This document shows positions 8,687-18,182 of a stretch of DNA of 64,000 bases, piece by piece. The position numbers and the translations under genes were made by a program. Positions within the stretch are counted from its first letter, which is position 1; each line of letters begins with the position of its first letter. This DNA is from Haloarcula rubripromontorii (GTDB lineage Archaea > Halobacteriota > Halobacteria > Halobacteriales > Haloarculaceae), in assembly GCF_001280425.1 (NCBI RefSeq), contig NZ_LIUF01000001.1, forward strand, positions 352,945-416,944, in the 5' to 3' direction. The notes beneath the pieces were generated by a model that did not search any database, was not told the origin of the DNA, and worked only from the letters and a program-made list of their open reading frames with translations.

Positions 8687-9619
8687 ATGGACGTGCTGGT
8701 CACCGGGGCCTGTGGCTACATCGGCAGCGCGCTGGTCCCGCTGCTCCGGGCGGACGACCGCGTGGACGATGTCGTCGTCTTCGACGACCTTTCTTCAGGG
8801 TCGCCGCGCGCGCTGCTCGGGACGCTCGGGGACGGCCTCGAATTCCGCCGCGGCGACGTCCGCGAGTACGGCGACGTGGAAAGCGCCATGCGCGGCGTTG
8901 ACCGTGTCATCCACCTCGCAGCCATCACCGGCGCGTCGAGCACCCACGACCGCCGCGAGGAGACGTTCGCTATCAACTACGACGGGACGGAGAACGTCCT
9001 GACGGCGGCGGGCAAACTCGGCGTCGACCACGTGGTCTTTGCCTCCTCGTGTAACGTCTACGGTCGCGCGACCAGCACCGACATCGACGAGACGGTCGAC
9101 CCGGACCCCATCAACCCCTACGCGGAGACGAAACTGCAGTCCGAGACGCTGCTCCGGGAGTACTGCGAGGAGTTCGACATGACCGGGACCGCCCTCCGGA
9201 TGGCCACGAACTTCGGCCACTCGCCGGGCATCCGGTTCAACCTCGTCGTGAACTACTTCGTGTTCCGCGCGCTCACCAACCGCCCGCTCACCGTCTACGG
9301 CGACGGCTCGAACTGGCGGCCGTTCATCCACGTCCAGGACGCCGCCCGCGCCTACGCCGAAGCGGTGTGCGATCCCGAATCCTGGGACGAACCGGTGTAC
9401 AACGTCGGATCGATGGAGTCGAACTACCAGATCTCGGACATCGCCGATCTTGTCGCAGAGGAGGTTGCCCCGGTCGACGTGACCTATCTCGAAGACGAAC
9501 ATCCCGGCCCGTCGTATCACGTCAACTTCGACCGACTGAGCGGGACCGGCTTCGAACCATCGTGGACGCTTCGGGAGGGCGTCCGCGACCTCGCGGAGAA
9601 ATTTACGACCAATGTCTGA
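8687..9619 (+). CDS. NAD-dependent nucleotide-sugar epimerase/dehydratase
   Basis: 310 residues. GACGYIGSAL is the NAD-binding glycine motif, FASSCNVYG carries the catalytic Ser and NPYAETK the YxxxK. The family interconverts UDP-sugars, for example glucose to galactose. It starts 2 bases after the sulfoquinovose-synthase-like gene and overlaps the next epimerase by 8 bases, so the three are translated from one message. Galactose is plausible as a product because haloarchaeal N-glycans often contain it, but the substrate cannot be read from sequence. Confidence 0.85.
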   Translation: MDVLVTGACGYIGSALVPLLRADDRVDDVVVFDDLSSGSPRALLGTLGDGLEFRRGDVREYGDVESAMRGVDRVIHLAAITGASSTHDRREETFAINYDGTENVLTAAGKLGVDHVVFASSCNVYGRATSTDIDETVDPDPINPYAETKLQSETLLREYCEEFDMTGTALRMATNFGHSPGIRFNLVVNYFVFRALTNRPLTVYGDGSNWRPFIHVQDAARAYAEAVCDPESWDEPVYNVGSMESNYQISDIADLVAEEVAPVDVTYLEDEHPGPSYHVNFDRLSGTGFEPSWTLREGVRDLAEKFTTNV

Positions 9620-10607
9620 TTCAGAACCCACGAGCGAACCGCCCCACGTCGCCGTCACCGGCGCTGCGGGCTACATCGGCAGTCGCGTCATCTACGAGCT
9701 ACAGCAGACCCACCCCAACTGGGAGATCACCGCTATCGACAACTTCTATCTCGGTACCGTGCAGTCCGTCGGCGATGTCGATATCGAACACGTCGACATC
9801 CGGAACCGGGACCGTCTGGAGGCGGCGCTAGACGGGGCCGACGTCGTGATGCACCTCGCTGCGATCTCCGGTGTCGACGACTGCGAGGAGAAACAAGACC
9901 TAGCGTATGAGGTGAACGTTCAGGGAACGGACAACGTTGCCTGGTTCTGCCGCAAGACTGGTGCAGCGCTGATTTTCCCGTTCTCGATGGCTGTTATCGG
10001 CGACCCACAGGAGTTCCCCATTACGATCGATCATCCACGGGACCCGCTGAACTGGTACGGGCGGACGAAACTGCTCAACGAGCGCGATATCGAGACGTAC
10101 GCCGACGGGGCGTTCCCCGCCCACCAGTTCATGATATCGAACCTCTACGGGAGCCACGAGATAGACGGTCAGACCGTCTCGAAGGGGACTGTCATCAACT
10201 TCTTCGTGAACCGCGCGCTCGCCGGCGAGACGCTGACAGTTTACGAGCCGGGAACACAGTCCCGGAACTTCATCCACGTCAAGGACGTAGCCCGGGCCTA
10301 CGTCGATAGCTGCGAACGGCTGCTAGAGCAACTGGACCGCGGCGAGACCGGCGTCGAGAAATATGAGATCGCGAGTGACGAAGACCCGGGCGTCCATACT
10401 GTCGCCGAACTCGTCAGTGACATCGCCGCCTCGGTCGCTGACATCGATGCCGACGTGGAACTGGTCGAGAACCCGCGGGGCGACGACGAAACGCTCGTCG
10501 ATTCGTTCCCGGTCGACACTGACCGAACGGCTGACGTGCTGGGCTGGACCCCGGAACACGACGTAGAGTCAGCGATCCGGACGGCACTGGAATCGACGAC
10601 CACGTAG
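9612..10607 (+). CDS. Second NAD-dependent nucleotide-sugar epimerase
   Basis: 331 residues. N-terminal GAAGYIGSRV binds NAD; FPFSMAVIG aligns with the catalytic Ser strand and NWYGRTK gives YxxxK. The C-terminal half has the usual substrate-pocket segments (NLYGSHEIDG, SRNFIHVKDVARAY). It overlaps the preceding epimerase by 8 bases and is followed 48 bases later by aglB. It is a diverged relative of its neighbour rather than a recent duplicate. Probable job: modifying a UDP-sugar for the glycan that AglB transfers. Confidence 0.85.
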   Translation: MSDSEPTSEPPHVAVTGAAGYIGSRVIYELQQTHPNWEITAIDNFYLGTVQSVGDVDIEHVDIRNRDRLEAALDGADVVMHLAAISGVDDCEEKQDLAYEVNVQGTDNVAWFCRKTGAALIFPFSMAVIGDPQEFPITIDHPRDPLNWYGRTKLLNERDIETYADGAFPAHQFMISNLYGSHEIDGQTVSKGTVINFFVNRALAGETLTVYEPGTQSRNFIHVKDVARAYVDSCERLLEQLDRGETGVEKYEIASDEDPGVHTVAELVSDIAASVADIDADVELVENPRGDDETLVDSFPVDTDRTADVLGWTPEHDVESAIRTALESTTT

Positions 10608-10655
10608 ACATCGAGTCCCGATGGATTTATTCGCCAGACCGGAAAGAGAAGAGAC

Positions 10656-12989
10656 ATGAGCGACACGCCCGGGGCGGGAGCGGTACTCGATGACCGGCCC
10701 GAGCTACGAGATGCGACAGAAGCCGTTCTGGCCGTCGACGACGAACAAGACGGCTGGACGTTCGACGATATCCCAATCGATTCGGGCCAGTTCGGCGAAC
10801 TCGTCTCCACGGGCATCGTCGAGAAAGACGGCGAGCAGTATCGAGTCGCCGACCCAGACGCTGTGCGGGCCGCGCTCGACGGCGAGCCTGAGACCGGTGG
10901 CGACAGCGGACGCGAGATGGCGCTCGGTGACGCACTGCGTTTTGATTTCGACGCGCGAGCAACCGGATTGCTCATCGCCGCCCTATCGGTCGTACTCGTC
11001 GCCCGAACCTACGTCATCGGGTCGATATATCGCGGCGACGACATCGTTCTCTCGAGTAACGACCCCTATTACTACAGATACCACGTCGAACAGGTCGCGG
11101 CAAACGCCGGCAGCGCGGCCGATTTCGGGGCGCTCTCCGTGCTTCCGGACGCAGTGACAAAGGGAGAGCCGCTTATGATCGCGACACTCTGGTGGGTTTC
11201 CAGCCTCTTTGGCGGGAGCAACGAAATTATCGGCCACGTTCTCGCCTGGTATCCGGTCGTGTCAGCACTCGTCACGAGCGTCCTGCTCTATCTGCTCGCA
11301 GTTCGGGTATCCAGCGACCGGCGTGTCGGCCTCGCATCGGTGCTGTTCCTCGCGTTTATTCCGGGCCACGCCTTCCGGACCAGCCTCGGGTTCGCGGATC
11401 ACCACGCCTTCGACTATCCCTGGCTGGCACTCACCGCCCTTGCACTCGTAGTCGCGCTAACGACGGCCACGAATCGAACGTCGCTTCGTCGACCACAGCC
11501 GTGGATTGCCGCGGTCGGCATCGGTGTCGGTACTGCCGGCCAGGTGCTCGCGTGGGAGGCCGGGCCGTTGCTCGTCCTCCCGGTCAGTCTGGTGGTGCTG
11601 GGACAGACACTGCTGGATGTCTCGAACGACCGGTCGGCACTGGTCAGCAACGCGCCGGTCCTTGCCGGCGTTAGCCTCGGTGCGATACTCGCCTGGAGTG
11701 TGCATACTGTCACCGGCTGGCAAACTGCGCTCGTCACTAGCGCGCCAGCACTACTGACACTGGGTACTGTCGTCGTCATTGCGACGGCGGAAGTAGCCCG
11801 GCGCTTCGGTGGTACTGTCGAACAACTGGCTGTGGTCGATCTCGGACTTGGTGTCGTTGGCCTCCTCGTCTTCCGCTTTGGCTTCGCCGAGCAGTGGGAC
11901 ACGTTCAATAGCCGGCTCGACTTGTTATTTCGATCCGACGCAATCGCCGAGACGTACGGACTGTTCAGCGCGGACGCATTTGGCTTCCTGTTTCTGCTCG
12001 GTCTGACGCTGTTCCTGGCGCTGCCGGCAATGGTGTGGGGACTTGACCTCGCGTGGAGCGACCAGAGCGGCTGGCTCGTCGCCAGTAGCTACGTCTGGGT
12101 GCTGTTCGCTCTCGCGGTGATTCAGGTCCGTTTCGTCGGCGAACTGGCCACGTTTCTCGCGCTGTTCGCCGGCCTTGCGTTCGTCTGGGTCGCCTCGTGG
12201 GTCGAACTCGCCCGTCCAGTACTCACGACCGGTGACAGGGACTTGCGAGACGTACTCGTTCCGGACAGCCGCGCGGTTGCGTCGCTGTTCGTGCTGTTCC
12301 TGTTGTTCGGATCCCTCGGGATAGTGCAGGTCCCGGTGAAGACGAGTCAGGTACTTGTCGAGGACGGGACGTACGACGCGGCGACTGCAATCGAAGCTGA
12401 CGCCGCCGAGCGGGGATTCGAATACCCGGAAAACTACGTCCTCAGCCGCTGGGGACAGAGCCGCGTGTACAACTACTTCGTCAACGGCGAGTCACGGAGC
12501 TTCAGTTACGCCCGCCAGAAGTACGGGCCATTCGTCGCAGAAACAGACCCTGATGCGGCCCTCAGTCGGATTTCCAACCGAGTCGGGTACATTGTAACGA
12601 CGGAAGCCGATATCGAGGAACCGACCACGATGTACGCTCGGCTACACCAGCACTTCGGAAGCCGCAACGGAGATGTGGACGGACTGGCACACTACCGCCC
12701 GCTCTTCACAAGCGAAGACGGAAGCCATAGAGCGTTCGCGGTTGTTCCCGGTGGGGAGATCAAGGGGACTGCGGCCCCGAATTCGACCGTCTCGGTCGTA
12801 ACGACGCTCGCTGTCTCAGGCAGGGAGGTCGACTACGAGCGCCAGACAACGGCCAATCGGAACGGTGACTTCACTGTTACCGTCGCAAACCCCGGGACGT
12901 ACACCGTGACGACCGACGGCGGAAACAAAACGACTGTCGAAGTCACGGAGCAGATGGTGTACAGCGGCGGTAATGTCACTGTCGAGTGA
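10656..12989 (+). CDS. aglB: AglB-type oligosaccharyltransferase with variant catalytic motif
   Basis: 777 residues; transfers a lipid-linked glycan to Asn of N-x-S/T sequons on the outer face of the membrane. Residues 1-95 are an unusual soluble cytoplasmic domain resembling a winged helix. About a dozen membrane helices follow (~100-545), with the metal-binding DPYYY loop near residue 136, and an exterior C-terminal domain (~550-777) ending in a beta-sandwich (TTANRNGDFTVTVANPGTY). The usual WWDYG motif is replaced: at about residue 598 the sequence reads VLSRWGQSRVYNYF. It follows the epimerase genes directly. The altered motif and N-terminal domain mark a divergent AglB subgroup; activity is inferred. 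Confidence 0.88.
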   Translation: MSDTPGAGAVLDDRPELRDATEAVLAVDDEQDGWTFDDIPIDSGQFGELVSTGIVEKDGEQYRVADPDAVRAALDGEPETGGDSGREMALGDALRFDFDARATGLLIAALSVVLVARTYVIGSIYRGDDIVLSSNDPYYYRYHVEQVAANAGSAADFGALSVLPDAVTKGEPLMIATLWWVSSLFGGSNEIIGHVLAWYPVVSALVTSVLLYLLAVRVSSDRRVGLASVLFLAFIPGHAFRTSLGFADHHAFDYPWLALTALALVVALTTATNRTSLRRPQPWIAAVGIGVGTAGQVLAWEAGPLLVLPVSLVVLGQTLLDVSNDRSALVSNAPVLAGVSLGAILAWSVHTVTGWQTALVTSAPALLTLGTVVVIATAEVARRFGGTVEQLAVVDLGLGVVGLLVFRFGFAEQWDTFNSRLDLLFRSDAIAETYGLFSADAFGFLFLLGLTLFLALPAMVWGLDLAWSDQSGWLVASSYVWVLFALAVIQVRFVGELATFLALFAGLAFVWVASWVELARPVLTTGDRDLRDVLVPDSRAVASLFVLFLLFGSLGIVQVPVKTSQVLVEDGTYDAATAIEADAAERGFEYPENYVLSRWGQSRVYNYFVNGESRSFSYARQKYGPFVAETDPDAALSRISNRVGYIVTTEADIEEPTTMYARLHQHFGSRNGDVDGLAHYRPLFTSEDGSHRAFAVVPGGEIKGTAAPNSTVSVVTTLAVSGREVDYERQTTANRNGDFTVTVANPGTYTVTTDGGNKTTVEVTEQMVYSGGNVTVE

Positions 12990-13057
12990 TTTTGGAGACA
13001 GGCACGCTGTAGGTCTGAAGCGAAACGACCATTGTACCCACCGAGAGAACAGAGGGT

Positions 13058-13531
13058 GTGCGCGTCTGGGTTCGTGCCGTCATCGTGGTTGTGCTGTGTG
13101 TGACACTCGGAGGACTGTTCGTCCACGCAGAGATAACAGAAGACGAATTGTCACCGTATCCAGATGCTGCGGACCTTTCGACCGGGTACGAGTCGTACGT
13201 CGGACAGCAGCTCATGGTGTTTGGAACAGTGACAGAGACTGGCGACGGCGGGATTGATATCCGAGTCGAGAGCGACGGGACGGCAATTACACTCAGGGTC
13301 ACTGAGACGAACACAGCCGTCGAATCCGGTGGCGTCGTCCAGGTGTACGGGACGCTCGAACCGGAGCAGACGATAGCGGCTGAACGCGTCGAAGTCGTCA
13401 ACAGCAGCCGGTGGGCCGAATTCTACAAGTACGGTGCCTCGGCTATCGGTGCCTTCGGATTCCTGCTGCTGTTCTTCCGGTACTGGCGTATCGATCGAGA
13501 CACGTGGACACTGGAGGCCCGCGATGGCTGA
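13058..13531 (+). CDS. Membrane-anchored OB-like protein, unknown function
   Basis: 157 residues from a GTG start. A membrane helix at residues ~5-24 and another at ~128-146 flank an exterior beta-rich domain (VGQQLMVFGTVTETGDGGIDIRVESDG, split by turns) that resembles a small OB or NfeD-like barrel. The tail is cytoplasmic and basic/acidic. It follows aglB by 68 bases and overlaps the next membrane-protein gene by 8 bases, so it is probably part of the same transcription unit. I do not recognise a named family. Confidence 0.75.
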   Translation: MRVWVRAVIVVVLCVTLGGLFVHAEITEDELSPYPDAADLSTGYESYVGQQLMVFGTVTETGDGGIDIRVESDGTAITLRVTETNTAVESGGVVQVYGTLEPEQTIAAERVEVVNSSRWAEFYKYGASAIGAFGFLLLFFRYWRIDRDTWTLEARDG

Positions 13532-14018
13532 CCTGCTGACGCACCTGCTCGCTCCGTACATCCTTCTCACGGTTACGAGTTGGCGCGTCGACTGGCTCGA
13601 CCAGCGCTGGGTCGTCGTTGGGATGGGCGGGGCGGCGATTCCGGATACAATAAAAGTCGGACTCGTGGTGAACGAGGAGACGGTCGAAGCACTTCTCGGC
13701 GTTCCGTTCACCTACAGGCCTCTCTCGACGCTCGGCGGAGTGCTGCTACTGTCCGGCATCATCGCCGTCGCGTTCGAGCGTCAGCACTGGCGACGGGTGT
13801 TCGGCCTCGTGACATTCGGCGGCCTCACCTCGCTCCTGCTCGATGGGATGCGGGTGTACGCCGACGGTCGGGCCAGCGCCTGGCTGTATCCGTTTACGAA
13901 CTGGCGGCCGCCGACACCGAGCCTGTACGTGTCTTCGGATCCGACGGTACTCGTGGTGGCGTTACTCGTTGCCGGGACGGTAGCTCTACTCGACAGACGA
14001 ATACGAGCGCGTCGCTAG
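13524..14018 (+). CDS. DUF457/YdjM-like membrane hydrolase-type protein
   Basis: 164 residues, four to five hydrophobic helices. Features of the YdjM/DUF457 metal-dependent membrane hydrolase group: an N-terminal HLLAPYIL helix, PDTIK after the second helix, and DGMRVYADG with a following WLYPF. The start at 13524 lies within the end of the previous gene (8-base overlap), indicating translational coupling. The substrate of this group is unknown. Position right after aglB suggests a membrane-lipid or surface-glycan role, which is inference only. Confidence 0.65.
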   Translation: MADLLTHLLAPYILLTVTSWRVDWLDQRWVVVGMGGAAIPDTIKVGLVVNEETVEALLGVPFTYRPLSTLGGVLLLSGIIAVAFERQHWRRVFGLVTFGGLTSLLLDGMRVYADGRASAWLYPFTNWRPPTPSLYVSSDPTVLVVALLVAGTVALLDRRIRARR

Positions 14019-14023
14019 CCGCG

Positions 14024-15331
14024 CTACCAAGTCAACCCTTCGTAGGTGAGACCGTCGCGTCGCTCGATGATGCGTCGGCCGTCGACGACGACAGGGTTAG
14101 CCATATCGTCGAATTCAGCATCGAGCGCCGCAAACTCGTCCCAGTCAGTGACAACGACAGCGCCGGATGCCCCCGCGAGAGCGTTCGCCGCGGAGTCGGC
14201 GTACTCGATGTCAGGGTAGCGCTCGCGCATGTTCTCGGTCGCGACTGGGTCGTAGGCGACGATGTCTGCGCCACGCTCCTGCAGTCCCTCGATGACCGGT
14301 ACCGCTCGCGTGTTCCGGATGTCGTCCGTTCCGGGCTTGAATGCCAGTCCGAGGACGGCGATTCGCTTCCCGGACACGTCGACGTGGTCATCGAGGAGGG
14401 AAAGGAGGCGCTCTGGCTGGGTGTCGTTCAGCTCAACGGCCGCAGAGAGAACTGCGGGGTCGTAGCCCCGCTCCCGCGCCGCGGCGATGATAGCGTCCGT
14501 GTCCTTCGGGAAGCAACTGCCGCCCCAGCCGACGCCGCTCCGGAGAAATTGCTCGCCGATTCGGTCGTCGAGTCCGATAGCGTCGGCTACCTCGTAGGCG
14601 TCGACGCCGAACTCCTTGCAGATGTTCCCGATGTCGTTGATGAGGCTGACTTTCGTCGCCAAAAACGTGTTGTTGGCGTACTTTATCATCTCGGCCTCGG
14701 CGATACCGGTTTCGACGACCGGGGTGTCGCCGTCAGCGGCCTCGCGCAGCGGTTCATAGAGATCGTGGAGAAGGTCCGTTGCGCGGTCATCGTCCGTCCC
14801 GAAGACGAGTTTGTCAGGGTTCAGGAAGTCCGCGACGGCCGTTCCCTCGCGCTGGAACTCGGGATTGGACGCGACGAGGAAATCCGTTCCACGTTCGAGA
14901 CCGGCGTCGGCAATACGGGCTGCAAGCCGGTTCTCGGTCGTGTTCGGGACGACAGTCGACTTCGTGACGACGAGATGCGGGCCCTCTGTCGCGTTCTCAG
15001 CGCCGGCCAGCGCCTCACCGATGGATGCCGCACCGGCTTCCATGAACTGGAGGTCGATGCTCCCGTCGTCGTTCGATGGCGTCGGGAGCGCTAGCATCGT
15101 CAGCTCAGTATCGAGAATCTCGGCGTAGTCGGTACTTGCCCGAAGGCGACCGCCGCCATGTTCAGCGACGAGTTCGTCGAGACCGGGCTCGTGTATCGGC
15201 GACTCGCCGTCGTTTACCGCGTCGACGATATCCTCATCGATGTCTATCGTTACGACTTCGTGCCCGAGATCTGCAAGACACGCCGCGACCGTCGTCCCGA
15301 CGTATCCGCTCCCGACAATACTGACGTTCAT
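14024..15331 (-). CDS. UDP-sugar 6-dehydrogenase (UDP-glucose/UDP-ManNAc type)
   Basis: 435 residues. N-terminal [20 protein letters not shown] is the NAD-binding fold (seen as GxGYVG), HEPGLDEL follows, and [11 protein letters not shown] supplies the catalytic Cys. The C-terminal domain has [19 protein letters not shown]. The family oxidises C6 of a UDP-hexose twice with NAD to give a UDP-uronic acid; Haloferax AglM is the relative in N-glycosylation. It runs opposite to the membrane-protein genes (6-base gap) and is divergent from the nucleotidyltransferase gene, sharing an AT-rich promoter region. Confidence 0.92.
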   Translation of the reverse strand: MNVSIVGSGYVGTTVAACLADLGHEVVTIDIDEDIVDAVNDGESPIHEPGLDELVAEHGGGRLRASTDYAEILDTELTMLALPTPSNDDGSIDLQFMEAGAASIGEALAGAENATEGPHLVVTKSTVVPNTTENRLAARIADAGLERGTDFLVASNPEFQREGTAVADFLNPDKLVFGTDDDRATDLLHDLYEPLREAADGDTPVVETGIAEAEMIKYANNTFLATKVSLINDIGNICKEFGVDAYEVADAIGLDDRIGEQFLRSGVGWGGSCFPKDTDAIIAAARERGYDPAVLSAAVELNDTQPERLLSLLDDHVDVSGKRIAVLGLAFKPGTDDIRNTRAVPVIEGLQERGADIVAYDPVATENMRERYPDIEYADSAANALAGASGAVVVTDWDEFAALDAEFDDMANPVVVDGRRIIERRDGLTYEGLTW

Positions 15332-15355
15332 CAGGCACCAGTAGTCAAGGAGCGG

Positions 15356-15366
15356 ATATTATAATT
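15356..15366 (-). promoter_or_regulatory. TATA region for the UDP-sugar dehydrogenase
   Basis: AATTATAATAT on the minus strand, centred about 30 bases upstream of the ATG at 15331. It lies in an 88-base divergent spacer with two AT-rich blocks, one for each gene. Confidence 0.6.
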
Positions 15367-15390
15367 CGGGTCTTATAATTCGACAAGAGT

Positions 15391-15396
15391 TTTATC
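15391..15396 (+). promoter_or_regulatory. TATA box for the nucleotidyltransferase gene
   Basis: TTTATC about 26 bases before ATG 15420. The spacing implies a leaderless message and supports 15420 over the TTG at 15411. Confidence 0.6.
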
Positions 15397-15419
15397 GGAC
15401 GGCCAACGAATTGAGAGAC

Positions 15420-16175
15420 ATGAAAGCTGTCGTACTCGCCGCTGGTGAGGGGACCCGTCTCCGCCCGCTGACCGAAGACAAGCCAAAGGGAATGGTAGAG
15501 GTCGCGGGGAAGCCGATTCTGACGCACTGCTTCGAGCAGTTGATCGAACTGGGCGCTGACGAACTGCTGGTAGTTGTCGGCTACAAGAAGCAGGCCATCA
15601 TTAATCACTACGAGGACGAGTTCGATGGCATCCCGATCACCTACACCCACCAGCGCGAGCAGAGCGGCCTCGCTCACGCGCTCCTGACCGTTGAGGAGCA
15701 CGTCGACGACGACTTCATGTTGATGCTCGGCGACAACATCTTCGACGCAAACCTCCAAGACGTCGTCAACCGCCAAGCGGAGGAACGTGCCGACGCCGCC
15801 TTCCTCGTCGAGGAAGTGCCCTGGGAGGAGGCCGGTCGCTACGGCGTCTGTGACACCAACAAGTACGGCGAGATCACCGAGGTCGTCGAGAAACCGGAAG
15901 AGCCGCCGTCGAATCTGGTGATGACCGGGTTCTACACCTTCACGCCGGCCATCTTCCACGCCTGTCATCTGGTGCAACCCTCTAATCGCGGCGAGTACGA
16001 GATCAGTGATGCGATTGACCTCCTGTTGCACTCCGGGCGAACGATCGACGCGATCCGCATGGACGGCTGGCGAAACGATATCGGTTATCCCGAGGACCGC
16101 GACCAGGCCGAAAAACGGCTACAGGGCGAGGTTGACCCGGAGATGGCCGCCGAAAACATCGCCGCAAGCGAGTGA
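15420..16175 (+). CDS. Sugar-1-phosphate nucleotidyltransferase (AglF-like)
   Basis: 251 residues. Starts MKAVVLAAGEGTRLRPLTEDKPK, the pyrophosphorylase signature (G-x-G-T-R-L-R-P-L-T, with the Lys of DKPK). GDNIF supplies the metal-binding Asp, and VEKPEEPPSN the later conserved Lys. It joins a sugar-1-phosphate to UTP or dTTP, giving the activated donors used by the enzymes encoded nearby; Haloferax AglF (glucose-1-phosphate uridylyltransferase) is the closest functional analogue I can name. No hexapeptide-repeat domain is attached. Substrate uncertain. Confidence 0.88.
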   Translation: MKAVVLAAGEGTRLRPLTEDKPKGMVEVAGKPILTHCFEQLIELGADELLVVVGYKKQAIINHYEDEFDGIPITYTHQREQSGLAHALLTVEEHVDDDFMLMLGDNIFDANLQDVVNRQAEERADAAFLVEEVPWEEAGRYGVCDTNKYGEITEVVEKPEEPPSNLVMTGFYTFTPAIFHACHLVQPSNRGEYEISDAIDLLLHSGRTIDAIRMDGWRNDIGYPEDRDQAEKRLQGEVDPEMAAENIAASE

Positions 16176-16531
16176 GCGACGAAACCGTATCATCCCGCCA
16201 GTAACCAGTGTGACAGTACGGTCAGGTATGTCTCACAGTCGGACTGGATTTCAATCGAAAGGCTGGACCACCACCGTGCGACCATCTTTCACGGACAGCG
16301 TTAAACGGGGCGGGTATAACGAACGCTGGCTCGGCGTTGCGAGAGTCGACACGACCGGGGCGAGGCGGTCGCTGTGGGTACATCGCCTCACGAACGCCGC
16401 TTGTGTAGCACTCGCTCTCAGTAACACAACGGCCGTTCAGGGTTGTCGTGCTGCGTGGCCACACGCGGTCAGTTCAGTATTTGAGTCCCGGGACGCAGGA
16501 CTTATCCCGGAACTCGGCAATCACAGTGATA
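16176..16531. other. Intergenic region upstream of the sugar transferase
   Basis: 356 bases with no recognisable gene on either strand. TTATCC at about 16502, 30 bases before ATG 16532, is a likely TATA box for the downstream gene. The rest shows nothing I can name. Confidence 0.6.
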
Positions 16532-17947
16532 ATGGATAGTGGCTGGCGGTACCGGGTCACAAGTGTAGCCGGCGTTGTCGTGCTGACAGCGGTCGCCGTT
16601 GCACTTGTTAACAACGCTACCATCCAATCGATAGCGACAACCCTCCCGGTACTCAGTCGGCTCCCGACCGATCCCCCAACGGGGCCGGAGTTCACAATCG
16701 AGGTCTTGGTCACGATCGCCGTCGTCGTCAGTGTGTTCCTCCCACTGTACAAGCCCCGCCCGCGAAGAATTCTCGACGCGATAGCACTGGCCCAAAAGCG
16801 GGTGCTCGTGGCGGCTCTCGTTCTGGCGACGATCGGCTACTTCGACTATTCCTACAAGCTGCCGCGTTTGACTGTCGTGTTAGTGACTCCGTTATTACTG
16901 GTCGCACTGCCGGCGTGGTTTGTGTGGATTCGGAAGCGGCCGTCGTCAAACGGCGAGCGGACCATCGTCGTCGGCGACGATCTCCGTGTGATAGAGGAAG
17001 TGGCGAGCGAGGTTGACGGGACGCTGCTGGGCTATCTCTGTCCGACGAGTGTGATGACGACAATCGAACGGACCGAAGCCGTCGCCGACGGCGGCACCAA
17101 CCCGAGTGGGTTGGAACGATTGGGTGGCCTCTCGCGAATCGAGGACGTACTCGTCGAGTATGATGTCGATTCAGTCGTACTGGCGTTTGAACACGCCGAC
17201 CGAGCTGAGTTCTTCGGCGCCCTCGACGCGTGTTACGAGTACGGTCTCGACGCGAAAGTCCACCGCGACCATGCAGACTCTGTGTTGACCGCCAGCGGTG
17301 GAGTCGGGACCCTGGTCGACGTAGAGATCGAACCCTGGGACATACAGGACTACATTCTCAAGCGCGCGTTCGATATCGCGTTTGCATCGGCCGGGTTGAT
17401 CGCGCTATCACCGGTGATTATCGGGATTGGAGTCGGAATAAAGCTAGAAGACGGCGGCTCGATACTGTACCGGCAGGACCGGACAGCCGTGTTCGGCGAA
17501 ACCTTCTCCATCTATAAGTTCCGCTCGATGATCGAGAACGCGGAAGACGAAACCGGCGCGAAGATCAGTGACGAAGATGCGGGTGAAGTCGACCCACGCG
17601 TAACATCAGTTGGGCGAGTACTTCGACAGACGCACCTTGATGAGATTCCACAGCTCTGGTCGATACTACGGGGTGATATGAGCGTTGTCGGGCCACGGCC
17701 CGAACGACCGGAGCTTGACTCGGATATCCAGACCGGAGTCGTTGACTGGCAGAAGCGTTGGTTCGTCAAGCCGGGCCTAACCGGGCCCGCCCAGGTCAAT
17801 CACGTGACTGGAAAAGAGCCGGGCGAAAAGCTGCGGTACGACCTGGAGTACGTTCGCGACCAGTCGTTTAGCTACGATATGAAACTCGTTTCGAGACAGA
17901 TCTGGAGTGTTGTTATCGATATACTGTTCGCGTACAGAGACCCGTAG
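16532..17947 (+). CDS. Polyprenyl-phosphate sugar-1-phosphate transferase (WbaP/PF02397 type)
   Basis: 471 residues. Four to five membrane helices in residues ~5-135, a nucleotide-binding-like middle domain (GERTIVVGDDLRVIEEV, DSVVLAFEHADRAEFF), then the bacterial-type sugar transferase domain from ~270: RAFDIAFASAGL helix, YRQDRTAVFGETFSIYKFRSM, DEIPQLWSILRGDMSVVGPRPE, and PGLTGPAQVN. It moves a sugar-1-phosphate from a UDP-sugar onto a polyprenyl (dolichyl) phosphate, the first membrane step of glycan assembly. ATG 16532 has a TATA box 30 bases upstream. It lies with the sugar-nucleotide genes, so it probably starts the glycan finished by AglB or a related surface polysaccharide. Confidence 0.9.
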   Translation: MDSGWRYRVTSVAGVVVLTAVAVALVNNATIQSIATTLPVLSRLPTDPPTGPEFTIEVLVTIAVVVSVFLPLYKPRPRRILDAIALAQKRVLVAALVLATIGYFDYSYKLPRLTVVLVTPLLLVALPAWFVWIRKRPSSNGERTIVVGDDLRVIEEVASEVDGTLLGYLCPTSVMTTIERTEAVADGGTNPSGLERLGGLSRIEDVLVEYDVDSVVLAFEHADRAEFFGALDACYEYGLDAKVHRDHADSVLTASGGVGTLVDVEIEPWDIQDYILKRAFDIAFASAGLIALSPVIIGIGVGIKLEDGGSILYRQDRTAVFGETFSIYKFRSMIENAEDETGAKISDEDAGEVDPRVTSVGRVLRQTHLDEIPQLWSILRGDMSVVGPRPERPELDSDIQTGVVDWQKRWFVKPGLTGPAQVNHVTGKEPGEKLRYDLEYVRDQSFSYDMKLVSRQIWSVVIDILFAYRDP

Positions 17948-18182
17948 AACCGTTCACACGGCGCAGACTTCTTCAGCGAGCAATGGACGACAGTCCCGGA
18001 GGCGTTGGTGCCAGAACTCACTCAGTCCGGTCATGGGTGGGACCAGTTACAAGAAGCACAGCAGTTCGTGAGAAATGCACTGGGGTCAATGAGGGGCTGC
18101 GTACGAAATGATGAGCAGGAATCTGTTGTAAGGTCTGGAGACCAAGCGAAAAGGCCATACACTGGCCGGGAAATGCCCCTGT
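17948..18182. other. Intergenic spacer
   Basis: 235 bases. A 42-codon frame (17983-18111) shows no homology I recognise and no promoter. Nothing else seen. Confidence 0.5.

Noticed and set aside
17983-18111. 42-codon frame before the DUF4330 gene
   Set aside because: No promoter, no family resemblance; likely chance.
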